DNA from: Anaerolineaceae bacterium
GTDB taxonomy: Bacteria; Chloroflexota; Anaerolineae; Promineifilales; Promineifilaceae
DNA: 64,000 nucleotides
Assembly (NCBI GenBank): GCA_002699125.1
Contig: PABI01000078.1
Span: 1-64,000, forward strand
Direction of reading: 5' to 3'
Positions 1-8,578 of the stretch are shown here, piece after piece. The number at the start of each line of letters is the position of its first letter. Positions within the stretch are counted from its first letter, which is position 1. A program made the translations under genes and the position numbers. The notes beneath the pieces are model-generated. The model ran no database searches and had not been told where the DNA came from. It was given only the letters and a program-made list of their open reading frames with translations.

Positions 1-46
1 CCCGGAATCACGTTGTCTTCATGGCTTCAAAATCGCCCAAAGCGGC

Positions 47-418
47 TCAATTTTCGTTTTTGGTCTCATTTATTATCGAAAGACAAGTTACAGAATTAAA
101 AATTATTGTTGTGGTAAGGCTTGCTGTGAATGCAATGCCAGTCAGAGCGATTCCAGTAACACCAAGTACCCCTGCTGCAAGAGCACCGGCGGCAATTCCA
201 ACCGTACCAGCTAGTATACCAAACGCAATAGCAGTAAAGGCTCGCCAGAAGTATTGATTAGGCGATAAGCAAAGGTTACTTGTTAGCAAATCAGACGCAA
301 GTTGAAAAAAGCCATCTATAAGCCCTGCCCCTGCTATTGATCCTAATGCCCCACGTGCTCCTTTTGTCCATTGCCAACGTGGGTTACGAACCCCTGCTCC
401 GGCGTGGTCTTCGGCCAA
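47..418 (-). CDS. Small hydrophobic protein, paralogue A
   Basis: Function unknown. The product is about 123 residues if the TTG at 418 is used. It has a polar N-terminal third, the block CLSPNQYFWRA, then about 50 Gly/Ala-rich hydrophobic residues that should form two membrane helices. The ORF at 1057-1428 is a paralogue sharing the block and an upstream GAxLIDxxFQL segment. The frame stays open upstream of the TTG as AAEYGFALAED back to a TAG at 464-466, and no ATG or ribosome site is convincing. This may therefore be the cut-off C-terminal part of a once longer protein, as seen for displaced C-terminal modules of polymorphic toxins. That last reading is inference only. Confidence 0.5.
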   Translation of the reverse strand: MAEDHAGAGVRNPRWQWTKGARGALGSIAGAGLIDGFFQLASDLLTSNLCLSPNQYFWRAFTAIAFGILAGTVGIAAGALAAGVLGVTGIALTGIAFTASLTTTIIFNSVTCLSIINETKNEN

Positions 419-565
419 CGCAAAACCGTACTCGGCTGCGGCATGGCGTCCCCGCCACGCTGCCTACCTCTGCAATATTGAACACTTGAATTTTAGCAGA
501 ATGTGGTCAGCTACGGCCGTTCACCCATTAAACACAAATTGAAAGAGTGGATACGGCCGTTTACA
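395..565. repeat. Dispersed repeat block, copy 1
   Basis: About 165 bp closely matched at 1375-1555 and, over its left two thirds, at 43396-43520. Shared landmarks in order on the plus strand are TCTTCGGCCAAC, GGCTGCGGC, TGCAATATT, TTGAATTTTAGCA and CGGCCGTT. It lies across the 5' end of the hydrophobic ORF at 47-418. Confidence 0.75.
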
Positions 566-673
566 GACACGTGAAGAAACGGCCGTCGCTCACGTTGTTG
601 GTGGACGGCCGTTTCCCCACATCTATCAACTGAGTTCGTGAAAAATTGTCAAAAACTCAGGCACATTAACACT

Positions 674-1051
674 TCATCTTTGCCGATGCCGCCAAGCTTG
701 AATGACAAAATATCCAAATGTGATTTCTAGCCAGGCAAAGATACAGCCCATAAGCAAATATTGGATTTCTTGTCCTAATATGTTCGACAGGATATTGGCG
801 GCCAATGCACCAAGTGGAATAACCCACAACAGGTGCCAGCCCGCCTTCGATGTTCTCGGATTGGTAGGCTCCAAACCCACTGGATCCCAGGCTTCAGCCA
901 AATAAATACAGGTGCCCAGACCAAATACAGCCCCACAAAGAAGCCCCCATCGGGAAATAATCGACTCGCTAGTGACGTTAAAAATGATATAGGTAAAAAT
1001 GAGTAAAAGAAAAGGACCAATTAAGATCACGATTTTTCGATTTTGTTCCAT
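674..1051 (-). CDS. Small multi-helix membrane protein
   Basis: Function unknown. The protein of about 125 residues has four predicted membrane helices separated by short loops, with a charged C-terminus (AWRHRQR). The ATG at 1051 lies 11 nt behind a strong GGGAGG; a GTG at 1063 is an alternative that would overlap the preceding gene. It sits directly downstream of the hydrophobic ORF at 1057-1428, so the two form a tight pair. A toxin/immunity-like or envelope role is possible but nothing in the sequence decides this. Confidence 0.6.
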   Translation of the reverse strand: MEQNRKIVILIGPFLLLIFTYIIFNVTSESIISRWGLLCGAVFGLGTCIYLAEAWDPVGLEPTNPRTSKAGWHLLWVIPLGALAANILSNILGQEIQYLLMGCIFAWLEITFGYFVIQAWRHRQR

Positions 1052-1056
1052 TGGAA

Positions 1057-1428
1057 TCACCACCTCCCTGCAGCTTCAGTTACATTATTACGCAACTGTT
1101 CTTCCTCGCCGCCTTTCCGTTCAAAGTACAAACCTAGCCCTGTACTAACAGCAAAACCGCCAAGTCCAGCAACGATTACAGGGGCACCAGCAGCAACCAA
1201 AAGAAAGACAGCTGCGGCACCTACTGCTCCAGCACCCAACCCGAACAGCAAGGCTACATATGCCCGCCAGAAGTATTGGTTGGGTGACAGGCACAAGCCT
1301 TGCGCCCAATCATTATAAAGCTGAAATGCTGTGTCTATCAGTTCAGCCCCAATAATCGAGCTGATAAGGCCCCTGCTCTGGCAAGGTCTTCGGCCAACGC
1401 AAAACCGTAGTTGGCTGCGGCCAGGCAT
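1057..1428 (-). CDS. Small hydrophobic protein, paralogue B
   Basis: Function unknown. It shares the CLSPNQYFWRA block and the following hydrophobic Gly/Ala-rich segment with the ORF at 47-418. The first ~20 residues from the ATG at 1428 are read from the dispersed repeat in a different frame from copy 1: in copy 1 the frame AAxYGFALAED runs straight into the conserved domain, here it is shifted. Either the true start lies further in, or a frameshift separates an ancestral 5' part from the conserved domain. The stop overlaps the start region of the membrane protein at 674-1051. Confidence 0.5.
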   Translation of the reverse strand: MPGRSQLRFCVGRRPCQSRGLISSIIGAELIDTAFQLYNDWAQGLCLSPNQYFWRAYVALLFGLGAGAVGAAAVFLLVAAGAPVIVAGLGGFAVSTGLGLYFERKGGEEEQLRNNVTEAAGRW

Positions 1429-1555
1429 CGGCGCAGGTGTGCGCTGCCGCGCCGTTTACTTTGCAATATTTAACGCTTGAATTTTAGCAGAAGGTGGTCA
1501 GCAACGGCCGTTTGCCCATTAAACACAAATTGAAGGAGGGGATACGGCCGTTTCC
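1375..1555. repeat. Dispersed repeat block, copy 2
   Basis: Second copy of the block at 395-565. Similarity continues past the ORF boundary into noncoding DNA, including GCCCATTAAACACAAATTGAA and a second ACGGCCGT. The 0.98-kb spacing of copies 1 and 2 shows that gene plus upstream region were duplicated together. Confidence 0.75.
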
Positions 1556-1580
1556 GCTCAATTATCAAATAAAGTTGAGG

Positions 1581-4082
1581 TTATTCAGACGCGAGGGCTT
1601 TTACAAAGGCATCGGCCAGGGCCTGGACGTGGGGCTCATCTACGATTTGGTTGTGGTTGCCCGCCAACGAATGCACCGCAACCTTTTGCGAGACGCGCTG
1701 CCAGCCCATGAGCGGGTCTTGCGTATCGCGGTAAATGTCGCGGTAGCCTTCGGTGGATTTAAATAGGGTGACCGTGCCAGGATAGTGGCTGGGCACATAG
1801 CAGAAATAAGCGCGGTTGTTGATTGCCGTGATTTTTTGCACGCGCACATCTTCCTGTTCTTGTGGATGCGCATTAGGCGCCTGCCCATTTTGTCGGTTTG
1901 TTTTCCGGACGATTCTATTTTTCTGATTGGCCATCGTCTGGCGAAAACCCACCCAGAAACGGTGTCGATTTTTGATGAACATCATTTGCTCCCGTTCAGG
2001 CGAGAGATTCAGCAGGCGCGCTGTCCATTTAGTTGCGAGGCGCACCCAGCGCAGCAGGGGATGCTGCGCCGGCGTATCAATAATGCCAACGAAGGTTACT
2101 TCGTGGCCCCGCGCCGTAAGCTGCTGCGCCATTTCAAAAGCCACGGCGCCGCCCATGGAGTAGCCGCCCAGTTGGTATGGCCCTTCTGCCTGGTGGGTGA
2201 GCAAAGCCTCCACGTAATGGGCAGCCATTTCTTCTACGGAGGTAAACGGCCGTGTCTTGCCATCTAACCCCTTTGCCTGAAACGCGTACACTGGCTGGGT
2301 GTCCGGCAAGCGCCGGGCCAGCTTGGTGAAGACGAGGACATGTCCACCGCCGCCGTGCACCAGGTAAAGCGGCTGTACACCGGCAGCACCTGATTGAATC
2401 TGGACCAGTGTCGGCCACGCTTCGCTGCCGGATTGATCGCGTAAAATGTCGGCCAGTTCGGCGATGGTGCCGGCCTGGACCAGCGTCGCCAGCGGCAGGT
2501 AATGGCCGGTGAGCTTTTCGATGTCGGCAAAGAGGTTCATCGCCTGCCAGGAAGTGCCGCCCAAATCGAAATAGTTGTCGTGGATGCCAATGCGCGGCAC
2601 GCCCAAGACTTCTTCCCACATGTTTTTGAGATCGAGCTCTAAATGGTCGCGCGGCGGCACATAAGCGTTTTGCCGGGGGGCATGGGGCGCAGTATCCCTT
2701 TGGGCAACGGCCGTTTGCAAAGCGGACCAGGGGAGTTCAATGTCGACAATCGGCCGATCTATATCCTCTAGAAACACATTTAGCAAGACGTCAAATATTT
2801 GAACGGCCGTTTCCCCCTGTGCCTTTGTGAAAATATCGCTGTGAAAATCGAACTTAAACACCAGCGCGCCGCTGTCATCAAATTCATGAATGTGCAGGGC
2901 AAAGCTTTCATTGCCGTGACCAATGTCCAGATGCTCATGTTTGATACGTTGACCATTGAAGATGAGAGACGGCCGTGTGTGGTAGTTGAACATCAAATCA
3001 TGCGCTTTATTCTTCAGCGAAATGCTGGAACCATGCTGAGAAAAGCGCATCACGCCGCGCGTTTGCAGCTTGAGCTTTTGAATCAGCGAAGCAAACGTTT
3101 CATCCGGTTCAATATCCACCACAAAAGGGCACAGCTCCATCAACAGCCCAATCATCTGCCGAAAGGACTGGGTGGGACGGTTGTGCATTGGCGTCAAAAA
3201 TGTGAGCCGTTCATTGCCGGTAAGGTGATGAACCAGCGCAAAAAAGAGCGTGCCCAGCAGATTGAACATGGTCAATTCCATGGTCAAATCCCGAAACGCA
3301 GCCTGTTGCGCCATTGCCGCAATTTTGGCGGTGCGCTCCTCATCCAGCACCACTTCAATGCGGTTGAGCTCTGTGCCTTTTTTACTGCCTAGCTGGCCGA
3401 AAAAGCGCAGAGGCTCTACATCTTTGTCCAACTTCTGCTGCCAATGCCGCTCCGCCCGCTGAAACTGGGGCGAATCCCGGTACTCACGCTCAAATTTCTG
3501 ATACTCGGTAAAAGGCGCAATGGGCAGCGGCTCACTTTGGCTATCCGGGCAAACCAGGCGTTCATAGGTGTGGGCAATGACCTTGTACACGTAAAAAGAA
3601 GAGGTTGCATCGGCAATGATGTGGTGCTGATTTTGCAGCCACAAGTACGATTCCGATCCTACTTTGGCCAGGGCAAACTGCACCAGCGAGGTAAACGGGT
3701 CAAAGGGAGTATTAGCAATTTTAATCAGCCAGTTACGGGCAGCTTCTTTGGGGCTTTCTTCGCCGGAGAAATCTTTAACTTTTAGGGGAGCAGCCGCCTG
3801 CGGCCGTACTACTTGTTGCGGCACCCCATCTACAACCTGAATGATGGTGCGCAGCACGTCACTCCGGTCTATGACAGATTGCAAGGCAGCACAAAACAGC
3901 TCAACGTCTAGCGGCTGGGGGATGTCGAAAACCAGCGGTGCGGCGTAAAGCGGCACGTCTGGACGCATCTGGTAGCCGGTCCAGTACAGCATTTGCATCC
4001 GCGTGAGGTTAGACCGGGTATAAAGATCACCTGCCGTTTCATTTTCTGTTACGGCCGTTGGCTTTGTTAAATTTGCTTGCAT
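1581..4082 (-). CDS. NRPS-type protein, C-T-TE (no adenylation domain), Ser thioesterase
   Basis: A three-domain assembly-line protein of about 833 residues. The condensation domain (about 20-450) carries NQHHIIADA, with His153, His154 and Asp158 visible but Ala in place of the usual Gly of HHxxxDG. The carrier domain (about 475-545) has LGGTSW with Ser511 for the phosphopantetheine arm. The thioesterase (about 565-830) has GGYSMGG with nucleophile Ser642, Asp669 and a C-terminal GNHNQI His. No adenylation domain is present, so its carrier must be loaded in trans, possibly by the adenylation enzyme at 9937-11529. I chose the ATG at 4082 because the N-terminus then aligns with the paralogue at 4174-6702 (MQA... 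YTxSNLT). It is the last gene of the locus. Confidence 0.88.
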   Translation of the reverse strand: MQANLTKPTAVTENETAGDLYTRSNLTRMQMLYWTGYQMRPDVPLYAAPLVFDIPQPLDVELFCAALQSVIDRSDVLRTIIQVVDGVPQQVVRPQAAAPLKVKDFSGEESPKEAARNWLIKIANTPFDPFTSLVQFALAKVGSESYLWLQNQHHIIADATSSFYVYKVIAHTYERLVCPDSQSEPLPIAPFTEYQKFEREYRDSPQFQRAERHWQQKLDKDVEPLRFFGQLGSKKGTELNRIEVVLDEERTAKIAAMAQQAAFRDLTMELTMFNLLGTLFFALVHHLTGNERLTFLTPMHNRPTQSFRQMIGLLMELCPFVVDIEPDETFASLIQKLKLQTRGVMRFSQHGSSISLKNKAHDLMFNYHTRPSLIFNGQRIKHEHLDIGHGNESFALHIHEFDDSGALVFKFDFHSDIFTKAQGETAVQIFDVLLNVFLEDIDRPIVDIELPWSALQTAVAQRDTAPHAPRQNAYVPPRDHLELDLKNMWEEVLGVPRIGIHDNYFDLGGTSWQAMNLFADIEKLTGHYLPLATLVQAGTIAELADILRDQSGSEAWPTLVQIQSGAAGVQPLYLVHGGGGHVLVFTKLARRLPDTQPVYAFQAKGLDGKTRPFTSVEEMAAHYVEALLTHQAEGPYQLGGYSMGGAVAFEMAQQLTARGHEVTFVGIIDTPAQHPLLRWVRLATKWTARLLNLSPEREQMMFIKNRHRFWVGFRQTMANQKNRIVRKTNRQNGQAPNAHPQEQEDVRVQKITAINNRAYFCYVPSHYPGTVTLFKSTEGYRDIYRDTQDPLMGWQRVSQKVAVHSLAGNHNQIVDEPHVQALADAFVKALASE

Positions 4083-4173
4083 TCCCAAGTCGCCTTTTTT
4101 CCAATCATTCGTTACTGCTTCCGTGCCGATTACACAACAATCGGCTCGGCTTTTCGTTAAAGAAACATGCCCA

Positions 4174-6702
4174 TTATACAACTGCCTCGCGGGCGGCCCG
4201 GGCATCGTCTAGAGTGGTTTGCAGATGGCGCGCCAGCCCAGCAACGTGCGGCTTGTGCAACATGCTGCTGTGCGAACCTGGAACGGTGCGCAGCGTGATG
4301 GGCCGCAAAACGTAATCAACCCATTCATGAGCATTATTGCCGGGATTGAGCAAGGGCCGGCTTTGTGCTTCATACAGAACAACTTCGCCATCGTAACCTG
4401 AGTGGGTATAGTGCAGCAGCGCCTCCAGATGAGATTCAATCACTTTTTGGCGGTGTTCGGGCAAATTATCTGCCTGATCAATGACATCCGTTGCGTTCAA
4501 GCTGGGATCATTAGATTTTGCTCTGATTTTTTGCCAGAGTGCACGCAGCGCCACGCGGCCTTTGCGCCGCACCCGGGACGAAATCTCGCTGCCGCCCAGC
4601 CGCATAAACTCACGCAGCCAGTATGGACTGTTTTGCACAAAATCGATGATATAACGGCCGTTTAGCGTCACGCGTTCATTAAAATTAGCTGGAGGGGGAT
4701 CAATCACTGTCAGAATGGGCACCTCTTCGCCCTGCGCTTGCAGTTGGCGCGCAACTTCATAGGCAATATCGCCGCCCATGCAGTAGCCGCCCAAATAATA
4801 AGGACCTTCTGGCTGCACCTGGCGGATCTGTTGCAGGTAGTGGGCGGCCATATCTTCCAAACGATTAAACGGTTCCGCTTCACCATCCAGGCCACGCGCC
4901 TGGACACCGTAAAATGGCTGCTCATCATCCATCAAATCGGCCAAATCTTTAAGCCACAAAATATCCCCGGTGACGCCGTGGATGCAGAAGAAGGGCGGTT
5001 TGCTGCCCGTAGCGCGGATGGGCACCAGCGACGTCCAGGTTTGGGCATCTCCCCCCTGCCGGATGACGTCGGCCAGTGCGGCAATAGTTGGGGCCTGGAA
5101 CAAGGTAGCCAGTGGCAAATTATGCCCGGTAACTGCCTGCAATTCAGTAAATAGGCGCACAGCCATCCAGGAATTACCACCTAGATCAAAGAAGTCATCA
5201 TCGATGCCAATACCCGTTGTGCCTAACACTGTTTCCCAGGTGGTTACTAATTGTCTTTCCAGTTCATCGCGCGGGGCCGCGTAGACCGGTTTTTCATCAA
5301 GGGTGTCGTTGGTCTGCACGGTGCCCTTGGCAAATGACGTGGGGGAAACGGCCGTTGGCAAATCCAGCTCGGCCAATGGCACATCACCATCAGCCAGATA
5401 GGCTGCCAAAATTTGCTCAAATGCGGCCAAGGTTAACGTCTGCTCGGCTTGCGTGAACACATCTTCATGAAAATCAAAGAAAAAGGTAAAGGTATTATCT
5501 TCTTCAAACTCATGGATATGCAGGGCAAAACTGTCGCTGCCGGCATGGGGATGAATCAGCTTTTGCTCTACGGGCTGTTCTTCAAAGTGCAGCTCTGGAC
5601 GATGGTGGAAGTTAAACATTAAATCGGTCAGGTTGCTGTCCATGGCAACGGCCGTACCGTATTGATAATGTACCAGGGTGCGTTGGAGTGATTTGCTTAC
5701 TTTTTTAGTCAGGGACGTGAAGGTTTCACCGTCTTCAATCTCTACCAATAAAGGGCAGATTTCCATCAACAAACCAATGGTACTTTTCATTGGCTTGGTG
5801 GGGCGATTGTGAAAGGGCAACATTGTTGCCAGGCGCTTATTCCCTGTCATGTAATGCAGTTGAGCAAAATAGACGGTAAGCAGTACGTTTAGCATACCCA
5901 GATCATGGGTCATGTTAAAAACGCCGGGCCGCTGCATGGCATCTTTCAACTGCTGCGAACGCTCTGGATCGAGCTTGAAGGTAGCACGCTGCTGTTTGTG
6001 GCTTCTTTTTTGCGGTGAACGGCCGTAAAACTTAAGCGGATCAATACCTTCCGCCAATCTGTTCCGCCAAAAAGCGGCCGATTTTTCATACCGGGGCGAA
6101 GCACGATACCCTTTTTCAAACTCAACGTACGCTTCAAAAGTGGGCAATTCCAGTTTGGGCGTCATCGCCCCACTTTCTTTGGCTTCCTGGTACAGGTTCA
6201 CAACCTGACGATAAACGATAAAAACAGAAGCTGCATCGACAATCATGTGATGCTGATTGACGTACCAGTAATAAGCCGCTTCAGCCAGTTTAATCAGCAC
6301 AACATCATAAGCGCATTTGTCAATTTCTAGCGCCTGCTGGCTGCGCACGGTGAGCCACTGCTGCAAAGAGGCTTCGGGGTCGCTGTCTTGGGAAAAATCG
6401 AGCAATTCCAACGGCCGCGGCGGCTCAGGTAAAATGATTCGTCGCGGTACGCCGGCTTCTTCATGGATAACGGTACGCAACGCATCACTGCCACGCACTA
6501 CAGCAGCAAACGCCTCTGAAAACAGTTTCACATCTATTGGTGAATTCAGCCGAAAGGTGACAATGACGTTGAACAAGGGTGAGCGCGGTCGCAAACTTTG
6601 ACCTACCCAATAGATCATCTGCAACTTTGTCAAATTAGAATCGGTGTATATATCTTTCTGACTGTACTTAGACATGTTCTCAAGTGAAGCAGTTGCTTGC
6701 AT
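4174..6702 (-). CDS. NRPS-type protein, C-T-TE (no adenylation domain), Cys thioesterase
   Basis: Paralogue of the next gene downstream, 842 residues, same domain order. The condensation domain has NQHHMIVDA (His151, His152, Asp156). The carrier domain has LGGNSW (Ser511). The thioesterase has GGYCMGG, so the nucleophile is Cys641 instead of Ser, with Asp668 (VIDPP) and His811 (GSHSSM) completing the triad. Cys thioesterases are known from pathways that close strained rings (obafluorin, sulfazecin) and from some macrocyclising enzymes; whether that applies here is inference. The two paralogues differ enough to use different acceptors or carry out successive steps. Confidence 0.88.
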   Translation of the reverse strand: MQATASLENMSKYSQKDIYTDSNLTKLQMIYWVGQSLRPRSPLFNVIVTFRLNSPIDVKLFSEAFAAVVRGSDALRTVIHEEAGVPRRIILPEPPRPLELLDFSQDSDPEASLQQWLTVRSQQALEIDKCAYDVVLIKLAEAAYYWYVNQHHMIVDAASVFIVYRQVVNLYQEAKESGAMTPKLELPTFEAYVEFEKGYRASPRYEKSAAFWRNRLAEGIDPLKFYGRSPQKRSHKQQRATFKLDPERSQQLKDAMQRPGVFNMTHDLGMLNVLLTVYFAQLHYMTGNKRLATMLPFHNRPTKPMKSTIGLLMEICPLLVEIEDGETFTSLTKKVSKSLQRTLVHYQYGTAVAMDSNLTDLMFNFHHRPELHFEEQPVEQKLIHPHAGSDSFALHIHEFEEDNTFTFFFDFHEDVFTQAEQTLTLAAFEQILAAYLADGDVPLAELDLPTAVSPTSFAKGTVQTNDTLDEKPVYAAPRDELERQLVTTWETVLGTTGIGIDDDFFDLGGNSWMAVRLFTELQAVTGHNLPLATLFQAPTIAALADVIRQGGDAQTWTSLVPIRATGSKPPFFCIHGVTGDILWLKDLADLMDDEQPFYGVQARGLDGEAEPFNRLEDMAAHYLQQIRQVQPEGPYYLGGYCMGGDIAYEVARQLQAQGEEVPILTVIDPPPANFNERVTLNGRYIIDFVQNSPYWLREFMRLGGSEISSRVRRKGRVALRALWQKIRAKSNDPSLNATDVIDQADNLPEHRQKVIESHLEALLHYTHSGYDGEVVLYEAQSRPLLNPGNNAHEWVDYVLRPITLRTVPGSHSSMLHKPHVAGLARHLQTTLDDARAAREAVV

Positions 6703-6862
6703 ACAATTCCCCTACAAAAGCGTTTAAATCTATCTGGAGCAGCGTGCCGGATGTGGCAAATCGGGTCGCTTGGCCAACAGCCTCCTGAAAAACTACCACA
6801 GGCGGCTTAGGCGCTTAACATCATGTTGGGGGCCAGTTTGGAACGGCCGTTGCACAACTTTT

Positions 6863-8014
6863 CTAGCCGAATGAATATTTGTAAAGCTTTTTAACTGGCA
6901 AACGACTCACCAGTCGCATCAGCAGCAATGGCACCCCAAGCGCAAAGATCATCATGATAGGCTGGTATAAAATCTGATAACCTAAGATCCAGGGAGTAAA
7001 ACGGAACATCAACGTTCCCACTAACTCCAGCACCTGTTCATGAACCAGATAAATGCCAAACGCCTTCGCCCCAATGTCCATGATCTGTGGTGTCAGGGGC
7101 AGCTTTAGTTTCTCAACCGATAACAGCGCCAACATGAAAAAACCAGCATAAATATTAGTTGTGTAGGTGGAATAAAAATCTATCCATGGCTGGCCGGTTA
7201 AAGCAAGCAGCACCTCAAACTCAACAAGTGAGAGCAGGTAGAAAACCACCGCACCAACCACCAGCTTGTTCTTGTGCCGCACCAAAAAGGGCTTGAAATC
7301 GCCAATATGAAAACCAAACACAATGCCCAAGGCAAACCAGAAGAGACGACGCGGGAAAAACCAAAGCGGCGTGAGTGAGATCAAGGTGGGCACAACAGGT
7401 TCACCGAGACCAAACAGTTGGAAATACCGCAAAGTCTCAACGAATAACATTAAAACGGCCGAACCCACTAACAATGCTCTCCAATTATTCTTTGCCAGCG
7501 GCACCAATAACGGTGAAAGCAAATAAAGCTGAATAAGCAGCGGGATGTAGTAATAAGAACCAGTGGCCCCGCCAACTAGCAGCCGGCGTATATACTCCCA
7601 AACGCTGGGATACATCCGATTGTAAAAGAGCGCCTGACCCACAAAAATAATAATTGACCAAACCAGGTAAGGAATTAATAATCCCACCACTCGCGCTTTC
7701 AATATGGGCCACTTTATCCTGGCATCCTTGCGCCCGGCAGCAAAAGCAATGAAATAGCCAGACACCATCAAGAAAACCGGCACGCCAAAAGCAATAAAGC
7801 GACGAACCAGCGACAATCCCCAGTACGTGGCCGAGTGAACCTGATCGTAATTAGGGCAGTTAACTGGGGGAGTCAGGTCTTCACAAGAAGCAGCCACCTC
7901 TGGTCGATAGCGCCAGGCTAAGTCAAATGTGGCCTGGTATCCAAAGGTGGCTGAATGGTTCAGGATTAAACCCAAAATACCCAGTCCCATGAGCAGTAAA
8001 AATCTTCTGGTCAT
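6863..8014 (-). CDS. Membrane acyltransferase, acyltransferase-3 family
   Basis: About 383 residues with around ten hydrophobic helices and the early helix ending in NHSAT, which fits the catalytic His region of the acyltransferase-3 (OafA/WecH) family. These integral inner-membrane enzymes O-acylate sugars, peptides or antibiotics. The gene lies between the carrier-protein gene and the two C-T-TE genes on the same strand, so it may tailor the product of this locus or act in self-protection. A conserved segment RxIAFGVPVFLMVSGYF is typical of the family. Substrate is not predictable. Confidence 0.8.
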   Translation of the reverse strand: MTRRFLLLMGLGILGLILNHSATFGYQATFDLAWRYRPEVAASCEDLTPPVNCPNYDQVHSATYWGLSLVRRFIAFGVPVFLMVSGYFIAFAAGRKDARIKWPILKARVVGLLIPYLVWSIIIFVGQALFYNRMYPSVWEYIRRLLVGGATGSYYYIPLLIQLYLLSPLLVPLAKNNWRALLVGSAVLMLFVETLRYFQLFGLGEPVVPTLISLTPLWFFPRRLFWFALGIVFGFHIGDFKPFLVRHKNKLVVGAVVFYLLSLVEFEVLLALTGQPWIDFYSTYTTNIYAGFFMLALLSVEKLKLPLTPQIMDIGAKAFGIYLVHEQVLELVGTLMFRFTPWILGYQILYQPIMMIFALGVPLLLMRLVSRLPVKKLYKYSFG

Positions 8015-8057
8015 TTAGGGATCTATCCTTCTTAAAGTGATTTTGATATTTTTGGTG

Positions 8058-8297
8058 CTAACTTTGGGAAGCAACGTAATCAGACATTGCCTTGACACTT
8101 TGGAAGTTGTCAATCGTCACGTCTTCATCAGGTACTTCAATGCCAAATTTTTCTTCAACGAACGAAACAAGACGGAGAATACCGAGCGAATCGATGATGC
8201 CAGCAGCCAACAAGTTTTCACTTTCATCCAACTCAGTGCTGGAACCATTCATTAACTCTTCGCGGATGTACTCTTTTAAAACTACCGATGTATTCAT
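8058..8297 (-). CDS. Stand-alone acyl/peptidyl carrier protein
   Basis: A 79-residue carrier protein with the phosphopantetheine site GIIDSLG (Ser37) and the hydrophobic, acidic helix pattern ENLLAAGIIDSLGILRLVSF. This is the pattern of free-standing carriers that hold one amino acid for modification (PltL, CloN5, DltC type). The ATG at 8297 follows GGGAG with a 9-nt spacer, better than the upstream in-frame ATG. Its neighbours are a halogenase, a stand-alone adenylation enzyme and a dehydrogenase, matching the gene set that converts prolyl-S-carrier into pyrrolyl-S-carrier. Confidence 0.88.
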   Translation of the reverse strand: MNTSVVLKEYIREELMNGSSTELDESENLLAAGIIDSLGILRLVSFVEEKFGIEVPDEDVTIDNFQSVKAMSDYVASQS

Positions 8298-8475
8298 TTT
8301 ATTAATCTCCCATTGAAAATATTGGATACCAGAGAAGCTTTCATTCCGCTCACCTCTGGTTTTGTGCTTATAATTTACCAATGAATCCTTTAGATAAGTC
8401 TTACAACTAGCCGGATAAAGCTACGCAAATCCCCTAAATTTTTGGCTTCCTGTTAGAGGCTATAGCCATATGTTT

Positions 8476-8530
8476 ACCACAGAGAACACAGAGATTTGGT
8501 GGTTTCCAAATCTTCTGTGCCCTCTGTGGT
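8476..8530. repeat. CACAGAG-type intergenic hairpin
   Basis: Inverted repeat with outer arms ACCACAGAG and CTCTGTGGT and inner CACAGAGATTTGG / CCAAATCTTCTGTG. The same family recurs at 61739-61796 and in degraded form around 36887-36955 and 30220-30300. Confidence 0.8.
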
Positions 8531-8578
8531 TTATAGGATAGGTTCTTGTGAATTTTAGCGGAGCAAACAGTTTAGTGG

